Of a DNA stretch of 59,891 nt, positions 27,391 through 35,396 are shown in pieces. Numbering within the stretch: position 1 is the stretch's first letter; every line of letters begins with the position of its first letter. The notes under the pieces were generated by a model. That model had not been told where the DNA came from. It saw nothing but the letters and a program-made list of their open reading frames with translations, and made no database searches. Source of the DNA: a virus; the IMG/VR virus record IMGVR_UViG_3300043425_000307, positions 1-59,891 of that record. One strand, 5' to 3'. Position numbers and translations under genes: made by a program.

Positions 27391-28227
27391 TTAACCGAAA
27401 AAATTGGCATTATCAAAGTTTAGTTCTGTACGATAGGTCTTGTGACATTCGCCGCATTCGATTTCAAGTGCATTGGGTTTGGTTGATTCTACAAATTTTT
27501 CGATCTGCGATTTAATTTCTGCATAAACATTTCGATCACAGTTTTCAATGAACTCTTTAATAAATCTAAATTCTGACACTTGAGTGCCGTCGCCAGTCAC
27601 AATTGATTCAATACAATAAACCAGAGCCAGCACATTTAAATCAGTTAATTTGGGAAAAATTGAATTGAATTGAGCAGTTTTTTCTTCGTCTGACAATTCA
27701 CTGCTGGTAATAGCATCTAGCAGTTTACGCTGTTCGAACACCATGATGTTGGTGTTGTTCATGGTTTCAAATGCCTGTGGTCTAAAGTTGAATGTTAGAT
27801 TCTCAATTGGGGTTGGGCGATAGTCGGGCGCCTTTAAGTTATCTAACAGCACACGCAAATCTACCACATTGGTTGTGGTTTCGTTGCATTCTGGACATAC
27901 ACTTTCAATATCCATGTCTGAACCATAACTGGCCAATCTTATAGCAATCAAAATAGCATCTAGGTCCGATGCTGGAATTTTCCAAGCATCTTTGATGTTT
28001 GGGCAACAACTTTGTATGGTATCTACTACCCCAACACCGTTCATTAGTGCGTCTGGTGTTTTGATAGTGATCTCATCTTTGACTGTCATTGGATATACAG
28101 GAATTTCGCCAGTGGGCGGTATGTCAATAGAGCCTTCGGGCCAAAATCTACCCTGGCTGGGCAGTTTTAAATAAATTGCTGGTTGACGAAAATGTTTGAA
28201 CAGCGGGTTATTAGCAGGATTTGCCAT
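27391..28227 (-). CDS. gp26: gp26-like baseplate hub subunit/assembly protein
   Basis: A 278-aa protein. The N-terminus (PLFKHFRQPAIYLKLPSQGR) and the following IPVYPMTVKDEITIKTPDAL fit the T4 gp26/gp51 hub-assembly family. A CPECN near residue 100 and a CGECH near the C-terminus are paired Cys-x-x-Cys knuckles that could bind one zinc ion between them. It should act in building or completing the central hub of the baseplate. It is somewhat longer than T4 gp26 (208 aa). A perfect TATAAATA late promoter lies upstream on the minus strand, and the tape-measure gene is transcribed away from it on the other side of a 53-bp gap. Confidence 0.75.
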   Translation of the reverse strand: MANPANNPLFKHFRQPAIYLKLPSQGRFWPEGSIDIPPTGEIPVYPMTVKDEITIKTPDALMNGVGVVDTIQSCCPNIKDAWKIPASDLDAILIAIRLASYGSDMDIESVCPECNETTTNVVDLRVLLDNLKAPDYRPTPIENLTFNFRPQAFETMNNTNIMVFEQRKLLDAITSSELSDEEKTAQFNSIFPKLTDLNVLALVYCIESIVTGDGTQVSEFRFIKEFIENCDRNVYAEIKSQIEKFVESTKPNALEIECGECHKTYRTELNFDNANFFG

Positions 28228-28240
28228 GTTTTTTTGATCC

Positions 28241-28248
28241 CATAAATA
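28241..28248 (+). promoter_or_regulatory. T4-type late promoter for the tape-measure gene
   Basis: CATAAATA on the plus strand, ending 32 nt before the ATG at 28281. With the minus-strand TATAAATA at 28263-28270 it forms a divergent pair within 30 bp in which each octamer lies on the far side of the other. Confidence 0.6.
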
Positions 28249-28262
28249 TAATTGATGTACTA

Positions 28263-28270
28263 TATTTATA
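28263..28270 (-). promoter_or_regulatory. T4-type late promoter (perfect TATAAATA) for gp26
   Basis: The plus strand reads TATTTATA, so the minus strand is the exact T4 late consensus TATAAATA, 35 nt before the gp26 ATG at 28227. It is the only perfect match among the octamers listed for this window. Confidence 0.7.
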
Positions 28271-28280
28271 GGTTAAAAAA

Positions 28281-30551
28281 ATGTCGGTAAATGTTCGGAT
28301 TCCAGGAGTAGGTGTTGTCAGTGCAGATAATGCAGCCACAGAGTCCACTCTGAGAGCATTATTGCAGGCTATGACAGTTTCGCAAGGACGCCAACGTCGA
28401 GCGGATTCTGAAATTGCATCAGCATCAAAGCAACAAGCCGGGTTCGCAGATCGAGCTGCAGATTCCATGGGGCAAATGGCATCAAGTGCCAAGTCCAGCG
28501 AAAGTGCTGCCCGCAGTCTTTTTTCTAATCTATCTGAAAATATCAATCGTGTCAGCATTGCTGGTTCTGACATCAAGGATTCAGGAGCTGCTACCTATCT
28601 AAAACAATTGGGCGCCACTGCGGTTGAAGTAAGTGCTCTTTGGGCCAAAAACTTTGGTGAGCTGCCAACCAACCCAGTCAAACAAGCCACTACTCTATTG
28701 GCTACTGGAGTAGATGCAGTCAGTGACGGACTAGGTGCAGTAGCTAAAAAATTATTGCCCGCGGAATTTGAAAAACTACCAGAAGTAGGCAGCTCATTGA
28801 TCAAGCTAGGCCTGAAAACAACAATAGGCATGTTGTCTTCGGAACTCAATAACACTATCAAGTCCTATGCTACTTTTAACAAAATGGGTGCCAGTTTTGC
28901 TGATAGTATGACTGGCATGAGAAAACTGGCGTTTGCAGCAGGACTCACAGTGGATCAGTTTTCGACATCAATGAGCAAGGTTGAACCACAACTGCGAGCC
29001 ATGGGCATGAATACCGCACTTGCTGTTGACAAAGTGGCCAGAGTAGCCGATGAATTTGGTAGAGTGCAAGCAGACGGAAGTTCTATGCGTAAGGAACTGC
29101 GCCTACTAGGATATACTACTGAAGAACAAGCAGAACTTGCTGCACAAGTACTTGCAAGCATGCGTAGTAATATGACTGCTGAAAAGTTCCAAGCCTTGGA
29201 TGCGAAAGAAGTAGCAAAAACAACAAGACAATACGCAGTAGATTTAAAGGTGTTGGCAGATATTACAGGCAAAAACGCCAAAGCTGCAATGGAAGAAGCT
29301 AGAACCAAAGCAATGGAAGCCGACATCATGGCGCAGCTTTCTCCACAAGAAGCAGAAAAATTTAAAAAAGCATACGAAGCTATGCCGGATTATGCTAAAA
29401 AAGGATTCTTGGAGTATGTGTCAAGCGGCGGTACTGCGATCACAGACGCAGCAACCAACATTGCAATGAGTCAAAACAAAGAATTTGAAACTTTGATCAA
29501 AGGCACTTATGCAAATATCAAAGATGCAGGTATAAGTGCCAGTCAGGTGCAAAATCAAGTTCTAGAAGGAGTATCGGCAGTAAACAAAGAACAAGAACGT
29601 ATTGTCAAACAATCAGGCGGCGCAGTAATTAATATGGCAGCAAGACTGGGTGCATCTGGGCTAGATCAAATTGCTGGCATGTTTAACAGTATGTTAAGCA
29701 CTGGTCTCTACACAAAAGAAAATCTTGACAAGTCAAGACAAAATGCAGAAAATCTAATGAAGGCCAATGACAAACTTACAAAAAATGTAATGGACTTCCA
29801 GGGTAATGTGCAAGGTTTTGCAGTGGCAATGTCGCAAAATATTGGACCATTTTTGACACCATTTACCGACGCTTTAGGAAAGGCCACTCAGGCAGTAAAC
29901 GATTTGGTTTTTGCCACTACCAAACTCATGACTGGTAAATCAGCCCCCAAAGGATCGCCACCGGGAACAGAACCCACAGAGGACTATGGTACAGACAGAT
30001 ACAAAGCTGATCTGGCAGAGATGTATACCAAATATGTTAAGCCGTTGATAGATAGATTTGATATATTTTTAAGCAACATACCCAGAAATGCACGTGGCGG
30101 TATTGTAAGTGGAACACAATTATCGTGGGTCGGTGAAGCAGGTCCTGAAGCAATAATCCCATTGAAGAACGGCACATCAGTTCCTGTTGAATTAGCAGGT
30201 GCTGCATCTATTGGTAATTTAGCAAATAATGTACAGCAAATGCAATCATCATTTACTGCGGTAGCAGCAGCAACCAGAGCAGCGCAACCATCTTCGCAAG
30301 AGTACAAACCGGCGCTTGCAAAAGAGCAGCTACAAGAATTACCAACTGCGTTAAGTACTGCGCTGGAAACAGTGCTATCCAGTCCAACGGGATTGGTTCA
30401 AACCATGACACAAGTTAAAACTCAAATCGCCGATGATAATAAAATGCAGATGTCAATGATGCAGGAACAAATTGACAACTTGTCTAAACTTGTGGATGCC
30501 ATGAAAGATAATGTCAAGTACAGCGAAAGATTAGCGAACGAGCTAGCATAA
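28281..30551 (+). CDS. Tail tape-measure protein
   Basis: A 756-aa protein dominated by predicted helix with Ala/Lys/Glu-rich heptads (about 80-560), hydrophobic patches in the middle, and the phrase ARGGIVSGTQLSWVGEAGPE followed by AIIPLKNG near residue 615. That phrase is a hallmark of the C-terminal part of tape-measure proteins. The tape measure fills the tail tube and sets its length. At roughly 1.5 angstrom per residue, 756 residues would imply a tail of about 110 nm, near that of T4. It takes the functional place of T4 gp29 (590 aa), but I cannot claim orthology. It is transcribed from its own late promoter, and the portal gene follows after 31 nt. Confidence 0.75.
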   Translation: MSVNVRIPGVGVVSADNAATESTLRALLQAMTVSQGRQRRADSEIASASKQQAGFADRAADSMGQMASSAKSSESAARSLFSNLSENINRVSIAGSDIKDSGAATYLKQLGATAVEVSALWAKNFGELPTNPVKQATTLLATGVDAVSDGLGAVAKKLLPAEFEKLPEVGSSLIKLGLKTTIGMLSSELNNTIKSYATFNKMGASFADSMTGMRKLAFAAGLTVDQFSTSMSKVEPQLRAMGMNTALAVDKVARVADEFGRVQADGSSMRKELRLLGYTTEEQAELAAQVLASMRSNMTAEKFQALDAKEVAKTTRQYAVDLKVLADITGKNAKAAMEEARTKAMEADIMAQLSPQEAEKFKKAYEAMPDYAKKGFLEYVSSGGTAITDAATNIAMSQNKEFETLIKGTYANIKDAGISASQVQNQVLEGVSAVNKEQERIVKQSGGAVINMAARLGASGLDQIAGMFNSMLSTGLYTKENLDKSRQNAENLMKANDKLTKNVMDFQGNVQGFAVAMSQNIGPFLTPFTDALGKATQAVNDLVFATTKLMTGKSAPKGSPPGTEPTEDYGTDRYKADLAEMYTKYVKPLIDRFDIFLSNIPRNARGGIVSGTQLSWVGEAGPEAIIPLKNGTSVPVELAGAASIGNLANNVQQMQSSFTAVAAATRAAQPSSQEYKPALAKEQLQELPTALSTALETVLSSPTGLVQTMTQVKTQIADDNKMQMSMMQEQIDNLSKLVDAMKDNVKYSERLANELA

Positions 30552-30554
30552 CAC

Positions 30555-30562
30555 GGTAAATA
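30555..30562 (+). promoter_or_regulatory. Candidate late promoter for gp20
   Basis: GGTAAATA, a variant of the late octamer keeping TAAATA, ends 20 nt before the gp20 ATG. The same variant appears at 41101 before a large fibre gene. Confidence 0.4.
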
Positions 30563-30582
30563 TAGCATACTTGGAATAACTA

Positions 30583-32304
30583 ATGTCTTGGAAAAAATAT
30601 TTTAAATCGTCTAATTTACCCAGCAATGTAAGTCCATTGGGCAGCGGTCGCCAGGCTGACCCAGGCTTTAAAAATTATCAAAGCAACTTACCAGAAGTTT
30701 ATATTGGGCATCCAAATCGTGTTGAGCGTTATAATCAATACGAACAAATGGACATGGACTCGGAAATCAATGCAGCATTGGATATTCTTGCCGAGTTTAT
30801 GTCGCAAAAAAACGAAGCAAACGGTACAGCATTTGATATTCATTTTAAAGAAAAACCCACTGATAACGAAGTAAAAATTATCAAAGAACAGCTACAACAA
30901 TGGGTAGCATTAAACGAATTAAACAAAAGAATATTTAAAATTGTTCGTAATACTATAAAGTACGGTGACCAAGTTTTTGTTAGAGACCCAGAAACATTCA
31001 AGATGTTTTGGGTTGAAATGAGCAAAGTTGTCAAAGTTATTGTTAACGAAGCCGAAGGCAAAAAGCCCGAACAATATATTGTTAAAGACTTAAATCCAAA
31101 TTTTGAAAATTTAACTGTCACAGCAGTATCAACTTCAGATACCTATATCAATCACCCACAAGTAGGCGGACCAAGCGGTAGTTATGTGCAACCGGCAACC
31201 CCGTATTCGGGTGGTACTAGATTTACCCGAGCACAGAACGAATCGGCTATTAATGCCGAGCATGTGGTACACTTGAGTTTGACTGAAGGGCTAGACGTAT
31301 ATTGGCCGTTTGGTAATAGTGTACTGGAAAATGTGTTCAAGGTGTTTAAACAAAAAGAATTGCTGGAAGATGCAATTATTATCTACAGAATACAACGTGC
31401 GCCTGAGCGTAGAGTGTTTAAAATTGACGTAGGAAACATGCCCAGTCACATGGCAATGGCTTATGTAGAACGTATCAAAAACGAAATACATCAGCGCAGA
31501 ATTCCTACACAAACAGGTGGTGGCACCAACATGATGGATGCCACTTACAACCCGCTGAGCATGATGGAAGACTATTTCTTCCCAGTCACTGCCGAAGGTA
31601 GAGGATCCAGTATTGATGTGTTTCCGGGTGGTCAAAACCTAGGTGAAATTACAGATTTACGCTTCTTTACTAACAAGTTGTTCCGTGGCCTACGTATTCC
31701 CAGCAGCTATTTGCCTACCGAATTAGACGACGGTGCTAGATCGGTCACAGACGGGCGTGTGGGCACTGCGCTTATACAAGAATGGCGCTTTAATCAGTAT
31801 TGCAAGCGTTTGCAAAGCATGATTGTAGACAAATTAGATCAAGAATTTAAGCTGTTCATGCGCTGGCGCGGTATAAACATCGACGGACAGTTATTTGATT
31901 TAATATTTGAAGAGCCGCAAAACTTTGCACAGTACAGACAAGCTGACGTAGACAGTGCTAGAATTGCTACTTTTGCACAACTTGAAGCATACCCGTATAT
32001 GAGTAAACGTTTCTTGATGAAGCGTTATTTGGGTATGACTGAACAGGAAATGAACGAAAACGAAACAATGTGGGCCGAAGAACAGGGCGACGTTGAACAG
32101 GCTCCTGTTGAAGATCCAAACTTGCGTAGCGTAGGTATTAGTCCAGGTGGTATTGCAGGCGATTTAGATGCAGTGACACCACCAGCTGAAGGCGGGGAAA
32201 TAGCACCGCCGGGTGCTGCACAAGGAATGAGTCCGTTAGGCGGACCACAGCCAGGCGCAGCAGCTGGAGTAGCAGCAGCTCCAGCAGCCGGAGTACCAGC
32301 ATAA
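30583..32304 (+). CDS. gp20: Portal vertex protein gp20
   Basis: A 573-aa protein (T4 gp20 is 524 aa). Family features in order: a basic/aromatic MSWKKYF start; YNQYEQMDMDSEINAALDIL (about 50-70), typical of the portal wing; the YGDQVFVRDPE segment; the RRVFKIDVGNMP and Ala/Met-rich clip helix region; FPGGQNLGEITDLRFF; and LRIPSSYLPTELDDG, strongly conserved in T4-like portals. Twelve copies form the ring at one capsid vertex through which DNA enters and leaves and which starts prohead assembly. The last ~60 residues are Pro/Gly/Ala-rich and extend beyond the usual end. It leads the order 20-(two small genes)-21-22-23 seen in T4. Confidence 0.95.
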   Translation: MSWKKYFKSSNLPSNVSPLGSGRQADPGFKNYQSNLPEVYIGHPNRVERYNQYEQMDMDSEINAALDILAEFMSQKNEANGTAFDIHFKEKPTDNEVKIIKEQLQQWVALNELNKRIFKIVRNTIKYGDQVFVRDPETFKMFWVEMSKVVKVIVNEAEGKKPEQYIVKDLNPNFENLTVTAVSTSDTYINHPQVGGPSGSYVQPATPYSGGTRFTRAQNESAINAEHVVHLSLTEGLDVYWPFGNSVLENVFKVFKQKELLEDAIIIYRIQRAPERRVFKIDVGNMPSHMAMAYVERIKNEIHQRRIPTQTGGGTNMMDATYNPLSMMEDYFFPVTAEGRGSSIDVFPGGQNLGEITDLRFFTNKLFRGLRIPSSYLPTELDDGARSVTDGRVGTALIQEWRFNQYCKRLQSMIVDKLDQEFKLFMRWRGINIDGQLFDLIFEEPQNFAQYRQADVDSARIATFAQLEAYPYMSKRFLMKRYLGMTEQEMNENETMWAEEQGDVEQAPVEDPNLRSVGISPGGIAGDLDAVTPPAEGGEIAPPGAAQGMSPLGGPQPGAAAGVAAAPAAGVPA

Positions 32305-32329
32305 ATCCAAAATTTGATTAAATACTAGT

Positions 32330-32554
32330 ATGCTACTAAACGAACTTTACGATCCCGCCAAACCTGGTTATCACTCTTCAGCAGAAGATAATACCCCTTT
32401 GAAGTTGAGCGATCTTAGAAAAACTAGATTAACTTTAGGCGATCTCAATCGTTTACGTATGGCCAGTGATGTGCGTAAAGTCGAGCACGAACACAAATTA
32501 GAAAAGATTACCAAGCAGTATAGACCACCTGTAGCAGCAGCTGGACCGGTGTAG
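32330..32554 (+). CDS. Small basic prohead-region protein (gp67 position)
   Basis: A 74-aa protein between portal and scaffold genes, where T4 has gp67 (80 aa). It is rich in Leu/Arg/Lys in a helical stretch (LSDLRKTRLTLGDLNRLRM, then DVRKVEHEHKLEKI), ending in a short Pro/Ala tail. Unlike T4 gp67 it is basic rather than acidic, so position and size match but the sequence does not clearly do so. It could be an internal head protein or a scaffold partner of the very acidic protein that follows. ATTAAATA lies only 6 nt before its ATG, too close for an ordinary leader. Confidence 0.6.
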   Translation: MLLNELYDPAKPGYHSSAEDNTPLKLSDLRKTRLTLGDLNRLRMASDVRKVEHEHKLEKITKQYRPPVAAAGPV

Positions 32555-32607
32555 TCTGACTAAATCCTTCAAAAAACACCTATTTAACCCCATAATCTAA
32601 GTATTTT

Positions 32608-32615
32608 AGTAAATA
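32608..32615 (+). promoter_or_regulatory. Candidate late promoter for the prohead gene block
   Basis: AGTAAATA lies 32 nt before the ATG of the acidic prohead gene, with a clear AAGGAG ribosome site in between (32637-32642). The 93-bp gap is one of the longer ones in this operon, which supports a promoter here. Confidence 0.45.
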
Positions 32616-32647
32616 AAATACAGCCATATTATTATAAGGAGTTCCTA

Positions 32648-33598
32648 ATGAACAAATATGAACAGCTAATTGAACACATTATCAACGACGAGGAAGATAA
32701 AGCTCGTGCGTTGTTTCACGACATCGTGGTTGAAAAATCACGTGATATTTACGAAAGTCTAATGGACGAAGAATACACCGAAGAAGACATTGGTGGCAAT
32801 CAAGTTCAAGGTCTAGTAGACGAAATTGCTATGGACGAAACCGACGGCATTGGCGAAGGCGATGACGAAGATGACGGCGAATTAGACATGGGCGACATGG
32901 GCGACGACATGGGCGACATGGGCAGCGACATGGGCGACATGGGCGGCGAAGAAGATCTAGAGCAAAAAGTTATGGATCTTGAGTCAGAATTAGAAGCACT
33001 AAAAGCTGAATTTGAACAGCTAATGGGCGACGAAGCTGGCGAAGAAGAACACGATGACATGTCTGACATGGGCATGGACAGCGAAGAAGATGGCGAAGAA
33101 GATGGCGAAGAAGAATTCTCCATGATGGAAGCCGAAGAAGACGAAGAGGAAGACGAAGAGGAAGAAATGACAGAATCACGTCGTCCAATGCAAAAAACAG
33201 CAGTTGATTTAATGCGTGAATACGTAGAAAAAATCAGCGCACCTAGCAATACCGAGTTCACTCCAGTAGGTACTGGTGCAGGCGGCGACAAGCCAGCTGG
33301 CAATACCAAGAACCCACTTGCAGGCAAAAACGACATGGGTGGCAGTAGTGCCAACATTGCTAAAGGTTTTGCAGAACAAGCTCCAGATGGCCAATCGCCA
33401 AAAGGTAAAGTTGACGGTAAGTTAGTAAAGAACGCTCAGGAAATTGACGTAGCTAAACGCAACGTTAACAAACCAGGCGGCAACAAAGGCGCTCAAAACT
33501 GGTACAGCAATAAAGCTAGTGCAAAGAAGGGCGAAGGGCAAACTACCGACGGTTCAGTTCCAGTGCAGAAGAAAAGCATTGAACCAGGTGGTAATTAA
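32648..33598 (+). CDS. Very acidic prohead core-associated protein with DMGD repeats
   Basis: A 316-aa protein in the place of T4 gp68. The N-terminus (residues 1-60) is helical and regular: YEQLIEHIINDEEDKARALF, VEKSRDIYESLMDEE. The middle (about 70-180) is extremely acidic, first with a tandem MGDMGD/MGSDMG repeat (about 80-100), then a short coiled coil (LEQKVMDLESELEALKAEF), then long runs of Glu and Asp. The last ~120 residues switch to Lys/Gly/Asn-rich and basic. It is probably an internal scaffold component; the acidic run could mimic or exclude DNA during prohead assembly. Tripeptides of the LxE/IxE type that gp21-family proteases cut are present. The role is inferred from position. 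Confidence 0.6.
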   Translation: MNKYEQLIEHIINDEEDKARALFHDIVVEKSRDIYESLMDEEYTEEDIGGNQVQGLVDEIAMDETDGIGEGDDEDDGELDMGDMGDDMGDMGSDMGDMGGEEDLEQKVMDLESELEALKAEFEQLMGDEAGEEEHDDMSDMGMDSEEDGEEDGEEEFSMMEAEEDEEEDEEEEMTESRRPMQKTAVDLMREYVEKISAPSNTEFTPVGTGAGGDKPAGNTKNPLAGKNDMGGSSANIAKGFAEQAPDGQSPKGKVDGKLVKNAQEIDVAKRNVNKPGGNKGAQNWYSNKASAKKGEGQTTDGSVPVQKKSIEPGGN

Positions 33599-33611
33599 TT
33601 AGGGCAATAAT

Positions 33612-34253
33612 ATGGCTTTGTACCTAAAAGAAGATCTTACTTTTGACCGGGCTCAGATAGAAGTCTTAACCGAAGATTCTACAACCGGTCAAGGTAAGAA
33701 TCTGTATATGAAAGGGATATTCATCGAAGGTGGTGTTAGAAACGCCAACGAACGTGTGTATCCCATTTCTGAAATCAGTAAAGCCGTAAGTCAGATTAAT
33801 GAACAAATCAAAACAGGACATTCTGTTTTGGGCGAAGTTGATCACCCTGATGACCTAAAGATTAATTTGGACCGTGTTAGCCATATGATCACTGAAATGT
33901 GGATGGACGGTCCTTGCGGTCACGGTAAACTAAAAATCCTACCAACGCCAATGGGTAAACTAGTGGAAGCTATGATTACCAGTGGTGTCAAGCTAGGTGT
34001 TAGCAGCCGTGGAAGCGGCGAAGTTAATGAAAGTAATGGACATGTTAGTGGTTTTGATATTATTACCGTTGACATCGTAGCACAGCCTTCGGCTCCGCAT
34101 GCATATCCTAAAGCAATCTATGAGGGCTTGATGAATATGCGTCATGGACACCGAGTGTTAGATGTGGCTCGTGATGCCACACAAGATCAAAAAGTACAGA
34201 AGTACCTGAAAGAAGGCATTACACGCCTTATCAAAGACCTTAAGTTAAAATAG
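33612..34253 (+). CDS. gp21: Prohead core protease gp21
   Basis: A 213-aa protein, matching T4 gp21 (212 aa). The protease core is visible: ERVYPISEI; GEVDHPDD with His78; LGVSSRGSG with Ser131/Ser132; and GFDIITVDIV with Asp154, a His-Ser-plus-acid arrangement of the phage prohead protease family. It matures the head by cutting scaffold and capsid proteins after (L/I)-x-E sites and finally degrades itself. The start ATG follows the stop of the acidic gene by 13 nt, with AGGG as ribosome site. The scaffold gene follows after 10 nt. Confidence 0.92.
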   Translation: MALYLKEDLTFDRAQIEVLTEDSTTGQGKNLYMKGIFIEGGVRNANERVYPISEISKAVSQINEQIKTGHSVLGEVDHPDDLKINLDRVSHMITEMWMDGPCGHGKLKILPTPMGKLVEAMITSGVKLGVSSRGSGEVNESNGHVSGFDIITVDIVAQPSAPHAYPKAIYEGLMNMRHGHRVLDVARDATQDQKVQKYLKEGITRLIKDLKLK

Positions 34254-34263
34254 GAGAAACCTG

Positions 34264-35370
34264 ATGTTATTAGATGCTATCAAACCATTGGTAGACAGCG
34301 GCATCATAAACGAGGATACTCGTACAGCTATTAGCGAAGCATGGGAAGCAAAACTTCTTGAAGCCCGCGAAAGTGTACGTGCAGAACTTCGTGAAGAATT
34401 TGCCACTCGCTATCAGCATGACAAACAAGTTATGGTTGAAGCTCTAGACAAAATGGTAACTGAATCTCTACAAAGCGAACTTGAAGAGTTTGCCGCAGAG
34501 AAACAAGCTCTAGCAGAAGATCGTGCGAAATTTAAAGTTCACATGATGGAAAGCAGCGAAAAGTTTAATAATTTCTTAGTTGGTAAACTAGCTGAAGAAA
34601 TTAAAGAACTACGTGAAGATCGCAAGCAATATGAAAATAGTGTTAGTAAGCTAGAATCATTTGTGATCAAATCACTAGCAGAGGAAATTCAAGAGTTTGA
34701 GCAAGACAAGCAAGCAGTGGTAGAGACAAAAGTTCGTCTAATCGCTGGTGCTAAAGACAAGCTTGCTGAACTGCAACAGAATTTCATCGCTCGTTCTGCA
34801 GAACTAGTTAAGGAATCAATTACCAAGAAACTAGAGTCAGAAATGACTCAACTCAAAGAAGACATCCACATGGCTCGCGAGAACATGTTTGGTCGTCAAA
34901 TCTTTGAAGCTTTTGCAAGTGAATTTGCTGTGACTCACCTAAATGAGAACAAAGAGATTCGCAAGCTACAAGCTGTTGTTGCTGCCAAAGAGCAAGCACT
35001 AGCGGAAGCTAGAGCACAAGCTGATTCGGCTGCAATGATTGTTGAATCAAAAGAGAAAGAAATTAAAGTTATTAAAGAGTCAGCAGAACGTAAAGAAATC
35101 CTAGCGAATCTGCTAAAACCTTTAAACAAGGAGAAAGCTACAGTTATGAGCGAACTTCTTGAAAGTGTGCAGACTGTAAAATTACAGAGTGCATACGATA
35201 AGTATCTACCAGCTGTTTTAAACAACACAGCTCAACCAGCAAAACAAGCTAAGTCTATGTTAGCTGAAAGCCGTGTAGAAATAACTGGTGATAAATCTGC
35301 TAATACTGCCGCAGTTGAAGAAAACGCTAATAACGTTTTTGAAATCAAGCGGTTAGCAGGGCTAAAGTGA
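34264..35370 (+). CDS. gp22: Prohead scaffold core protein gp22
   Basis: A 368-aa, almost wholly alpha-helical protein rich in Glu, Lys, Ala and Leu, with long coiled-coil heptads (about 25-290) and a less ordered C-terminus ending VFEIKRLAGLK. It sits between protease gp21 and capsid gp23 as T4 gene 22 does, and is larger than T4 gp22 (269 aa). It would form the inner scaffold around which gp23 assembles, and be cut by gp21 during maturation. AGGAG lies 9 nt before the ATG. The assignment rests on gene order and composition because scaffold sequences diverge quickly. Confidence 0.85.
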   Translation: MLLDAIKPLVDSGIINEDTRTAISEAWEAKLLEARESVRAELREEFATRYQHDKQVMVEALDKMVTESLQSELEEFAAEKQALAEDRAKFKVHMMESSEKFNNFLVGKLAEEIKELREDRKQYENSVSKLESFVIKSLAEEIQEFEQDKQAVVETKVRLIAGAKDKLAELQQNFIARSAELVKESITKKLESEMTQLKEDIHMARENMFGRQIFEAFASEFAVTHLNENKEIRKLQAVVAAKEQALAEARAQADSAAMIVESKEKEIKVIKESAERKEILANLLKPLNKEKATVMSELLESVQTVKLQSAYDKYLPAVLNNTAQPAKQAKSMLAESRVEITGDKSANTAAVEENANNVFEIKRLAGLK

Positions 35371-35396
35371 ACCCTAAATAGGAGAAAAGGAAAATT

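Noticed and set aside
32317-32324. ATTAAATA as late promoter for the 74-aa gene.
   Set aside because: It ends only 5 nt before the ATG, so the transcript would have virtually no leader; not supported enough to list.
32880-32945. Short tandem repeat resembling a CRISPR array.
   Set aside because: It encodes the MGDMGD protein repeat in frame, with no spacers.
32806-33357. Minus-strand 183-codon Ser/Pro-rich ORF.
   Set aside because: It is the antisense of the Asp/Glu/Met-rich repeat gene; composition explains the open frame.
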